The notes beneath the pieces are model-generated. The model ran no database searches and had not been told where the DNA came from. It saw nothing but the letters and a program-made list of their open reading frames with translations. Source: Rhabditoides inermis (Eukaryota > Nematoda > Chromadorea > Rhabditida > Rhabditidae). Taken from it: DNA of 64,000 bases. Where the stretch lies: positions 248,001-312,000 of the forward strand of contig CAWZYM010000231.1 of NCBI GenBank assembly GCA_963966185.1. The letters are read 5' to 3'. This document shows, one piece after another, positions 44,166 to 53,823 of this stretch. Position 1 is the stretch's first letter, and each line of letters starts with the position of its first letter. The position numbers were made by a program, and so were the translations under genes.

Positions 44166-45865
44166 TAACCAGTAAGCTGTAGCTCCTGACGATGTGGGAA
44201 AGTAGTTGTTGAGTTTGATTGCAATCGAAGTGGCGCGGTTCAGACCCTAAATTATTGTAGTCATATATATATCTATTATACTATGAAGATTACCTGAAGA
44301 ATAGTGCTGTCCTGAGTTTTGATTCCGGGAACGACTCTCGCCGCCAGCTGCGGTCCATCAACGTGCAGCCACATGCCGAACCTGCAAATCGGGTGGTGTA
44401 GTGGATAGCGAGCGCGTTGCCAGAACACAGCTCGCTGGTTCGCTTCCCGCCCCCGGCACAATGGACAATGATGAAGACAATAGAGTCTCCGATCCAGTTG
44501 ACGATGACCCATATCGCTCGAACAACATGAGTCAGTGTTTTGCCGAGTTCGACTCACTTGTCGGTGAACTGGGAAATGGCAGTGAGGTGGTCGACGGTCT
44601 CGAGCAGACCCACTCCCACACACGCCACCACACCACACGGGGTCAGACCGGACGACTGGTCCTGAACAGACAAGAAGACATGACACCTTCCTAACATGGC
44701 ATACCTGTAGAATCGCCTTGAAGAGGCCGTTTCCGGTGAGTGCCATCTGCGAGTCGATGACTCCATTGATGGAGTGAAGGCGCATCCCCGCCAGACGACA
44801 CGCACGCCACACATCACGAGACGCCTGCAAGGGTTATCGATCGTGAAGTGATCCAGGAGATGCCTGCCCACCTCTGTGCTGGCGTAGACGACGAGCTTGG
44901 ACGCGTCGCCGCCCGCCCTGCCCAGCATCTTCTGGCGCATCGCGTACACTGCATTCAGAGTAGCCTCCAGACGAGAGTCCTGCACAACATAAGAGTCAAC
45001 ACTCGAGCACTCAGTCATACCAGTATGCCCGACAGTCGCTTGTCCGTGGTCGTTTCGATGGTGAGGTCGTTGGGGAGGGAGAAGGCAGACACCAGCCAGT
45101 TGCACATGGCACGCTCCAGGTCATACAGCGACGGACAAGCCTCCTAGGTATACGGTAGGCAGAGGTGGTGCCACAGTAGTCCGTACCGGCGGGAGAGACG
45201 CGGCGGGGATGGCAGCAGAGATGGATTCAGCGATGATCTCGGGGAGCGAGCGGGCGTGCGGCGAGAGGGCGTGGAAGCGAGGGTGCTGCGAGTGGCACAT
45301 CTAGAAAGGACAGTATACCTATTTAGACTACCGTAACCCTAATAAGTACAGTACACAGTACCCCCTTGAGTATCATGTTCTGCATGTCGCTGAAGATGTC
45401 GTCGAACGCGTCGGGTTTGGCAGGCATGTGACGCGGCAGCGCCCCGAACACCACACCAGGGAGAGAATCTGACATACGGTAGTCAACATACAGTACCCAT
45501 ATACAGTATCCCGTACCGTGTCCAGGTGAGAAGAGGTAGGGATCGGAGTGGTAGTTGGAGATGAAGTGAGTGATGCTCTTCATATACTCCCGGAACTCGG
45601 TCGTCGTCACAGGCTCGATGAGAATCTGAAGGCAGTGACGTCATGCGAAGAGGCAGACGTCTATACTCACGGCGTTGTCGTTGCGCTTCTTGATGACGAC
45701 CTTCTTGATTTGTCCGTCGACCTCGCAGCTGCGCAGGCTGTTCTCCTTGTCGCTGTTGGGGCTCTCGAATGAGGGCATGAGTTCGCAAGAGGAGCCGGCC
45801 CGGGACCCGTAGCGGCCGCGGCGGCGGGGGGTGCCCGGAGAGTGCGCCATAGGAGACTGCGCCAT
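42856..45865 (-). CDS. Group II PLP-dependent decarboxylase-like protein lacking the Schiff-base lysine
   Basis: About sixteen exons from ATG at 45865 (exon 45865-45671) to TGA at 42856-42858. The N-terminal 65 residues are disordered and basic. The family then follows: EFREYMKSITHFISNYHS, SLPEIIAESISAAIPAAS, CPSLYDLERAMCNWLVSAFS, ASKLVVYASTEASRDVW, GLTPCGVVACVGVG, MWLHVDGPQLAA (PLP-binding Asp kept) and TSIAIKLNNYFPTSSGATAY. In active aromatic-amino-acid decarboxylases the last segment has NPHKW with the catalytic Lys; aligned without gaps, Asn stands there. The LHVDG context and lost Lys recall the PDXDC1-type branch. A long Pro/Ser-rich C-terminus follows. Probably a pseudoenzyme or a PLP-binding scaffold. 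One intron carries a tRNA-like insert. Confidence 0.8.
44390..44462 (+). repeat. tRNA-like (SINE-like) insert in an intron
   Basis: GGTGGTGTAGTGGATAGCGA (A-box region) and GCTGGTTCGCTTCCCGC (B-box region) are about 30 bp apart. The cloverleaf is imperfect. It is antisense to the decarboxylase-like gene, inside its intron at about 44382-44553. Confidence 0.55.
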
Positions 45866-45985
45866 CTGAAACCACCATAATCGTTTGAGTCGCAAGAGAC
45901 AATGGAAAAATGAGAAAGCTAAGCGTGTAATAAGCAATCGCCACAATATTTTAGCGCATATTTTAGCGCTTGAAGTGCGCGGGCT

Positions 45986-47024
45986 TCAGTCCGCGCACTG
46001 TATCTTCCCTGTCACCACTCCAGTCCACACCTTGAGCATGTCAGTCTCCCCGGTCACAATGAGTGCGCGACTGGGCTTCGCCCTCTGTGCCAGCATGGGA
46101 CTCTTGGGAGTGAGTGGCTTGAGCGGAGTCGGCTGGCCCTCCTTCGACGATCGCGGAGGCTCCTCGCGAGGCTCGCGAGTCTCCTTCACCTTCTGAAACG
46201 GGTACGGTACGGTAGAGTACGGCAACGGTATCAACTGTCACCTGCACACAACACAGTGACTTCTGGGTGGCTCCGGTAGTGGTAGAAGCAGCCAGACCAG
46301 ACACTGCCAGGCCCTTCTCGACAGTGCTCTCAGACACACTCCTAAAAACAGTACTGCAACCTACCGTATACCTACCGCTACTCACCTGTTGCTCTTTTCA
46401 GACTGGCTGAGGTCGGTGTCGCTCCTGAGTGGATTGGGCTTCTTGGCGGGGCTATCCTTATTGGGAGACTGCTTCGGGCACTGTTTCTTCTCCGTCTTCT
46501 TCGCAGTCTTGACAGTCTTCGTCGACTTCTCCGACGACGTGTTGCCAGACTTGACAGACTGGTCGGCCTCGCGCTGCTTGGCCCGCTTCTCCCGCTTGCG
46601 ATGCTCCACCCGATCCTAGAAGTGTCATTTGCATATAATCTCTGATTCCGGATGCGAAATGCACCTTTATCCACGATCCCTTCCAGCGAGCAGCGATGAG
46701 CAGAGCGATACACACAGCCAGTGTCACCCCGCCACCCAGCAGAGCCGAATTCAGGGGAGACATCGTCTAGAGTACGGTAGTTAGTACCACAACTACGGTA
46801 TCTACAGTACCCCCGTCTTGTCGGCAATGCTGTTGAGGGGAATATCGGAGAGGGCACCCGTCCACGTAGACGTGTGTAACACGCCATCCGGACCGTCGCT
46901 CCGAATCGTCAACTGGCAAGGTATACGGTAGGATACTGTAGTATACAGTACACCGTACCGTGTATTTGTCGGCGGCAACGACTGCGGCGAGCGCAGAGAG
47001 GAGGAGTGCGCCGCGAACAACCAT
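45986..47024 (-). CDS. Type I membrane protein with basic Ser-rich cytoplasmic tail; separate gene or N-terminus of the decarboxylase-like protein
   Basis: Exons: 47024-46959, 46912-46811, 46766-46665, 46615-46386, then two more to about 46030. The first exon is a signal peptide (MVVRGALLLSALAAVVAA), followed by about 50 lumenal residues, one membrane helix (GGGVTLAVCIALLIAARW) and a highly charged tail (KDRVEHRKREKRAKQREAD, then Ser/Lys/Thr-rich). The last exon ends MLK, where a donor (AAG|GTGTGG) at 46030 could splice in frame to the decarboxylase-like ATG exon 165 bp away. If unspliced, the frame stops after KIQCAD at 45986. Both models are open. A TCTCTCTCAG acceptor just upstream of the ATG suggests trans-splicing. 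Family not recognised. Confidence 0.65.
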
Positions 47025-47372
47025 CACATTCGGTCTGAGAGAGAGAAAAATCGATAAACAATCGATAAACAAGCGATAGAAGAAGAGAGGCACGCGAACG
47101 AAACTAACAACAACACAAAGGTAAATAAATAAGGGAGGGGGAGAGAAGGCGACTCGCCTGTGGTGTGACTGGGGAGTGGAATGGCGGTTGGAAGGGCGGG
47201 GGGTTGGAAGGACGCGCGCGCGCCACGCACACACCACACACACACGGCAGGCTAATCAGTCAGAATGATTTATGCAACAACCGAATCAACGCAGATGAAC
47301 AACGAACGCGCAGCGGACACGTGGGTACTGGATGCAGGGTACACACACGGGGGGTATGGGTGGAGAGTCCGG

Positions 47373-47563
47373 CTACAGGGACGACTGTCTGTGCTCTCTA
47401 TTCTTGGGCGTCTTGGGGTTGGAGTGAGTGTCGGTGTTCCTCGGTTGGATGCGCGTCTTCATGGGGCGACAGTGCATGTACGTCACCAGACACACCGAGA
47501 CAAGAGAGTGCATCGAAGTGGAGATGAACACCCAGTCGGAGCGGCCTGCAAGGGAGGGGTGGG

Positions 47564-47602
<39 letters not shown>

Positions 47603-47931
47603 CACAGTTGGCTTCCCATATCTCGAACATCACAGTGGCGTACATCCAAAACTGCGGCAACAACAGCATAGTGATAGGAACGATGGTCTAAGTTGCAAAT
47701 AAAGTGTTAGGGGTGGAAAATCATGGAACTTTTATCGTAATTAGGAATAGGATGAGAAAAAACGTGTTGCACCTGTAAGAGGAGCAGCTTGACTGCCTTG
47801 AGGTATCCTTGGGCCATGCTGGGCGAGAGGTTCTTGGTGGTGTTGAGGAAGCGGATGATCAGAGACGCCGTGAGCACTGACGCCAGCACGATCAACACGT
47901 CGTAGATCTAGAAGTAGTGATGAGGAGAGAG

Positions 47932-47980
<49 letters not shown>

Positions 47981-49089
47981 CAGAGTGATAAAAGGAGTTC
48001 TGACTGTACTCACCACAATGTAAATGAGTGTGATCAACGTGCGAATACTGCCGATATTGTACGCAAACCAATAAGTGACGTTGTTGCGCTCGAAATGCGT
48101 TTTCAGGCCCGGATATTGCTGGAAAACTCCTTTTCTTTCTTTCCCCCCTCTCTCTCCCTCGTTCTGTCTGACTCCTCTCTCTCCCTCTTTCTTTCTTACT
48201 CCTCCCTCTCTCTCTTCTCTTGAGAAAACATACCGCGGTCATCCGAGCAAAGTTCTCTGCGTAGTTGTTCATGAAGTATCGGTATACTATGAATGGGAGG
48301 ACGACTAGTCCGCCTGCATATGCGAGGACCATCTGGATGTAGACGGACCAGCGGTTCAGACGACCCAGGTTCACGATTGACTGAAACATACTGTGAATGT
48401 GAGCAAACCGTTTTAGAAAGTTGTAGAGTACTGTTGTTTTCCTTTTTGTTTTATTCTACGCTTTGAACAACATCATAATTAGTTTGACTTGTATAAAAGT
48501 TGAGTAAACAATTAAACACACGCACGTGATATTTATAGATGAACACTTGTAGCACGGATCCACCAACGATGAAGAGAGTCGTCATTCCGATGTACTGAAT
48601 GATCGAATCAATTATAATATATATTATATTATCATTTATAGTATGAAGGAGAGAAAATGAACTGACGACAACGATATAAGTGATTGCTTGGCTGGAGTGT
48701 ATCCATCCATTACAGTATCCAACGGGGAGAGGGAGCAGGATGGTGGGCACAGCTGACATCAACATGATGTCTATCAGAATCATCCACATCTGCAAGAAAT
48801 GTGTCATTACAGTACGTTAGATGTCGAATATCACAAAAAAGGTATTGCAAGAATTTTTTTTCTAAAATTTACATACCACATGATTGAGGATATACCATTT
48901 ATATGAAGAGTTTGCTTTGAACAGAGCATGCACGAGAAAAATGAGGCTGAAAACGACGCATATAAAGTGTGGATATGATATCAATACTTACCATACAAAA
49001 TAGACGGGAAGATGTACAATGGGCGACCATTTCATGTAGTATTTTAGCGCCGTTTGATCGCACAAAGTGACATCATTTAACATATTCAT
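47373..49089 (-). CDS. Serpentine 7TM chemoreceptor, Srh/Str-superfamily-like
   Basis: Start ATG at 49089 immediately follows TCATTCAG. Successive exons give helices HLPVYFVW, MWMILIDIMLMSAVPTILLP, YIGMTTLFIVGGSVLQVF, WSVYIQMVLAYAGGLVVLPF, IYDVLIVLASVLTASLIIRF, then GYLKAVKLLLLQV + QTIVPITMLLLPQFW and the last helix STSMHSLVSVCLVTYMHCRP. The sixth-helix QT-x-P pattern and the MHSLVS seventh helix are typical of nematode Srh and related receptors. Stop is at 47373-47375 after a Lys/Asn/Arg-rich tail. Like the receptors at 18-23 kb it should act in sensory cilia, but the sequences are not close. Introns contain (GA)n tracts. Confidence 0.8.
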
Positions 49090-50150
49090 CTGAATGAAAT
49101 CATTTCATGTCAGAGTTTCGTGTATCTAGTCTGTAAAACTGAATTACGCGGTAAAATAAAAATTTGAACAAATTCTATTAGTTCAATTTCTACATCGCAA
49201 CGTGATAATTATACAGTGAGAAGAATGCTTTCTTGAATGTGGAAGATTGTACAGCGCAAGGACTAACGATAAGTTATGAATACAGTGAGTACAAAGCGAC
49301 AATATGCAATGCAATATGCCGATATACTTATATCCCGTATCGCGTGACATAGACTCATTTGTGTTCGTTTGACGTATGACACATCTAGATATCTAGAATA
49401 TATCTCGGGATAGAATCGATTATGGCCTCTACTGATTTCTCAAACAATAGAATTTGGGATGCATTTATCAATGAAGCGGCTGTTAATGAATAATGGAAAC
49501 ATAAAGGTGGCATAATTTTATGAAGAACTAGTGCCAAACTGTAAGTGAAAGTACTCCGGATCATAGAGAAAAACAAACTGGATAGCTGGATCCCTCATCA
49601 TCGATTACACGCATTGCGGATATCTTCACACTTTTTATGGATGGTTTTGTATATTTTCTGAAAAGACAACTCGTGAGTTCGAAACGACCCTTGAACACGG
49701 AAGCGGAACTAAGTGCTGACGTAAGCCAAGGAAGTTACATTAGCAAATGTACACACACAACGAGCGTTTCCTCTTTTGAAACATCATCGTTTCACATTGT
49801 CGTTTAGAAACTATAACTTTTAAAAAAACCGACATGCAAGTGTTTCTCAAAAATGAACATCACGGCATCACGCGATAATATCCAAGGGGAATCGGAATTA
49901 CGCAGGTTGTTATAATGTCAGGTGATCGCAGATTATTAATTGTATAATTTTATTTAAAATTGAAGGAATATGTATTATATTGTATAAATCGTATTTGTTT
50001 TAAACTGATGAGACTAAGTGAATGTGTGTGAGTGAAACTTGTGTGTTTCGCCACATTTGTAGCGTTTAATCGGTCTTGGGTTTTAAATCTGCAACTGTTT
50101 GCAAATGTTTCACAATACACTCTCACTCACAATCAGTCGTATTTGCCATC
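49090..50150. other. Intergenic, AT-rich, nothing recognised
   Basis: Upstream of the Srh-like receptor. No exon or known repeat is seen until the SINE-like copy at 50151. Confidence 0.5.
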
Positions 50151-50508
50151 TATCATAGATCGAGAAAGAAATGAACTAACGCGGGAATGGCATCCGGTCC
50201 CACCCCACAACTCGCAAACTCTCGACGCTAGTTTGTAGGCAGTCCTTATAGAGAGTCGGAGCCAAAAATCCAGCCGCAGAACTCTGACCGGAAGTGACGT
50301 ATGCCTCGCGAAAGTTTGGATACCGCGCATGACGTCTTCTGTTTTCGAACCATTGCCACAGTCTCGGTGGCCGAGTGGATAGCGAGTTCCCTTGTCAACA
50401 AGTGAGGCTCTGGTTCGAGTCCGTCTGACGATACTATTTTATTGCAAATTTCTTACGTCTATTCGAGTCGTGCAAAAACACACACTATACGTACCGTTCG
50501 ATTCAAAT
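50151..50508 (+). mobile_element. SINE-like element with tRNA-like promoter, copy 1
   Basis: Contains a tRNA-like segment at about 50361-50425: TGGCCGAGTGGATAGCGAG (A box) and an exact B-box GGTTCGAGTCC. Upstream GCGGGAATGGCATCCGGT and CCAAAAATCCAGCCGCAGAA, and downstream GCAAATTTCTTACGTCTATT and CACTATACGTACC, recur in inverted orientation at 53.3-53.5 kb, which defines the family and its ends. Confidence 0.7.
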
Positions 50509-50579
50509 CCTTTCAACTCATCGCATATATGGGAGATTAAAATGTGTAAATTGCGGGAAAAAGAAACGTTACTGTGGAC

Positions 50580-51800
50580 CACTCACGTATCAATCGATAA
50601 CACACTGTCTGCCCCGAGGCTCGTCAATTGCGGCGTCCCCCAGGGTAGCTGCCTAGGCCCTCTTCTATTTAATATCTTCATAAATGACATTGCGCGCTCT
50701 CTCCCTCCCGGGATGCACTTTGTTTTATACGCGGACGACCTGAAGGTGTATTTCTCATACGACCCTCTCGATCCGTCCGCCCACTCTCGCTTCCAAGCTG
50801 CAGTTGATGCAGTGTGCGAGTGGTCGCATAAGTGGGGTCTCACCATCTCGATTTCTAAAACATACATCTTACATCTGGGCAAGCACAATCCGCGTTCTGT
50901 ATACACTGCCGGCGATACTCCTCTGCGAGCTACAGATTGTGTGAAAGACCTCGGTGTCTGGATCACTAACAATCTGTGCTTCGAAACTCACATCTCCCGC
51001 ATAGTCAATGGCGCGCTTTGGTCAATAAACAACTTTCTGAGAGCATATCAAACACGCAATCTCACTGTTCTAGTGAAAGCTTATGTAACATACATTCGCT
51101 GTAAGCTTGAATATTGTACAGAAGTGTGGAGCCCATCTAGCGTGCGCATGGTGAACCTGTTAGAGGGCGTGCAACGCTACTTTACGCGACGCATCTGCCA
51201 TCGAGCCGGTCACCTTTCCCTCGGGTATTCTGAGAGGCTCCGCCTGCTGGGTCTCGAGACACTTGAGTCTCGTAGATTCTTGAATGACGTCACTTTCCTC
51301 TTCAAAATTGCCCACCATATTTCGCCGTTTGATGCAGATGGTATATTCAATATCATCCCAACATCAACAAGGCATTCACACAACATGCGAATTATCCCTT
51401 CTTTTGATCCTGCAAACAAACTACTCACGAGCATTCACAGAGCCTATACTTACTGGAATAGCCTTTCTTCCGATGTGGTGGGAGTGCGAAGTGCGGAGCA
51501 GTTCAGAGAACTTGTCAGATCTGGATCTGGCGGTTTCCCGTTGTCTCGGATTCGTGCATCATGACTGGAGAGTTTGGACGTCTCTCACATGTCATCTCTT
51601 GTGCGCATGTATCTGTGTCCCACACTTCATACGTTCCATTCCGCCTTTGTCTCCGCCAGTTCCCTTGAGCAAGGCGCGGTAGTAGCTCATCTTGTTTTAC
51701 CCCCCACCCCCACACACTATCGTATTATCAATGTAATGTCCTTTTACAACTCGCACATTCTAATCACCCTTATATGCGATAAATTGAATTGAATTGAATA
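50580..51800 (+). mobile_element. 5'-truncated non-LTR retrotransposon (LINE), reverse transcriptase C-terminal part
   Basis: An open frame to 51564 contains reverse transcriptase motifs: NCGVPQGSCLGPLLFNIFIN and FVLYADDLKVYF (catalytic YADD), then ISKTYILHLGKHN and VKDLGVWITNNLCFETHI, as in CR1/jockey-like LINEs. Upstream RT motifs and the endonuclease are missing, so the copy is 5' truncated. The 3' UTR ends at about 51800 in short tandem repeats (AATTG)n, typical of such elements. The frame is intact over the part kept, implying fairly recent insertion. Immediately upstream lies SINE-like copy 1. Confidence 0.88.
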
Positions 51801-51911
51801 AAACGTTCGTGTTGGGGTGGGGTAAATCAAGGTAAGCAACTACCGCGCGTTCCTTGCTCAAGGGTAGTTGTGTAGGTGTGTAAAATGAAATTTTAATTTC
51901 TTTTCAACCAT

Positions 51912-52790
51912 CAGAGACGGCGCGCAGCGCCCTCTCTTTTGGCTTAATATAGAACTGACGCTAGAATTTTCAAAAAGCGATATCCAAAAGTGATGTTAGC
52001 AACAATGTGAACTCATCCAATTCATGTTAGTTAGATTCGCACGGTTCCGTAGGCCAGATCACCGGTTGTTGGCATCTTCTTTTTTTTTCTTCGAAAGAAG
52101 TTATGAGCGATTTCGCGCACCCATGAGTCGGCAGGCCAGCGTGTGGGTGGGTGGGTGGTTCCCGTCACTCTGGCTAGCTCTCTCTCTTGGCAGGCGGGCA
52201 GGGCGAGCAGAGAAATCGCGAGAGAGCACGCTATCGGCAGAGAGCGCAGACATGCACTTACGCCACGGCGACCGAAATGCAGAGAAAAGTGTGCATAAAA
52301 TCGTTTCTAAACAATACCAAGAAAAATATAGTTGCATATACACGCAATAATGTGTGTCACACCGTAAAATGTGCCACCTCGTAGTTCTGTGCGTACTAAT
52401 GAACGACAGAGCTTGGAAATCAGTAAGCGAAGAAATTTCTATGAAATTCAACAAAAGCACATGTATTATCTGTTAAAAAGTACTTGCGTAAAGAAAGTAA
52501 GTTTGTCTTGATTTAATATAACAAAAGCGCATGCATAAAACGTTTACAAATACTAACACAAAAAAACACGAACAGATGAAATATAACAATATGAATAACG
52601 TCAATATTAGAGAGAGAGAAAGAGGGAGAGAGAGATAGAGAGAGAGAGGAGAGAGAGGAGAGAGAGGAGCGGAAGAGTGAGGTTTGTGTTAGTATTTGTA
52701 AACGTTTTATGCATGCGCTTTTGTTATATTAAATCAAGACAAACTTACTTTCTTTACGCAAGTACTTTTTAACAGATAATTTCACCTTCG
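51912..52790. mobile_element. Hairpin element R2
   Basis: Second full copy of the R1 family. The left end GAGACGGCGCGCAGCGCCCT is followed by TTTTGGCTTA. Palindrome arms at 52465-52563 and 52683-52790 surround a GA-rich loop. The middle has about 170 bp not present in R1. The arms are identical to each other over the ~98 bp compared, but differ from R1's arms in two blocks. Confidence 0.82.
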
Positions 52791-53297
52791 TTTTGAATTC
52801 TGATCCAACGTCAATTGGTGAAACTAATTAGATTTATTAAAACAAAAGTACCGCGCCAAACAATTCCCTCTCTCATACTCGCACTTGCAAGACAAATCGA
52901 GGAGAGGAGAGTGACTGGGACATGCATCCACACATTCATTCACACATTCCGCGGCATAGTCTACAAAACCAAAACAATGAATCGTTTTGAGATTTACATA
53001 TATCTTCTATACAGAATCTAGTGTGCCACCATAGGCTGGGCCTAGGAATGAGTTGATGTGAATTGTCTCCATGACATGGCATCTAGATCAACACGGTACG
53101 AATATTGAATGGTACGAATATTTTTCTTTCTTTTATATCTCTCTCTCTCTCTCTCTCTTTCTCATTTTCACGCGAGTGTAGTAGACAGAGACAGTGAAAG
53201 TGAATGTAGGCGACAGAAATAGTTGAAATTGCATTCAACCATCTAACGATGGACTTACAGTACTTACAGTTTCAAAATTGTGATAGCGATTGGGGAC

Positions 53298-53487
53298 GCT
53301 TTTGGTACGTATAGTGTGCGTTTTCGCACACTATACGTACCAAAAATAGACGTAAAAAATTTGCAAAAAAAATAGTTTCGTCGGACGGACTCGACCCCTG
53401 TGCGGCTGGATTTTTGGAGTTCTGCGGCTGGATTTTTGGCTTCGACACCGGGTGCCATTCCCGCGTAAGTTCAATAGACATCTGCTG
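53298..53487 (-). mobile_element. SINE-like element, copy 2 (internally deleted)
   Basis: Inverted relative to copy 1. Shares TTACGCGGGAATGGCA, a doubled CCAAAAATCCAGCCGCA block, GGTCGAGTCCGTC and GCAAATTTTTTACGTCT, but lacks the A-box part. Ends in a perfect hairpin: 21-bp arms at 53300-53320 and 53325-53345 with a TTTT loop. Confidence 0.7.
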
Positions 53488-53823
53488 TTGTAATGTTCAC
53501 TCGAAGATGCGTGGCTGCGCTGGCCAGATACTACTCGCGGACTGATGAGTATTCAAGAGCTCGTCGCTACACCATCGAGCACCGCCCTTCATTATCCACA
53601 CCATCACATAATCTCCTTTATACAAATGTGGGGAACAATAAAGCTCTCTGTGTCTCTGGGGGCCGGGCAATCAAATCTCTCCTCCTCTCCTAACAAAACA
53701 CATTCAATATCACGACGATTGAAGGCGTAGTAGTAGCTGTTTGATAAATAAGCGTGCCTCTTGGAGGGGCACTGACCCGAGTGGGGTGGGGCTTGTGGGG
53801 GCGGAGCTTACACGTGTTGGACC
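53488..53823. other. Short spacer, nothing recognised
   Basis: Lies between SINE-like copy 2 and the 3' end of the transporter gene. Confidence 0.5.

Noticed and set aside
50361..50425. Functional tRNA gene
   Set aside because: A and B boxes are good, but acceptor and anticodon stems do not pair; better explained as a SINE head. The same applies at 21225 and 44390.
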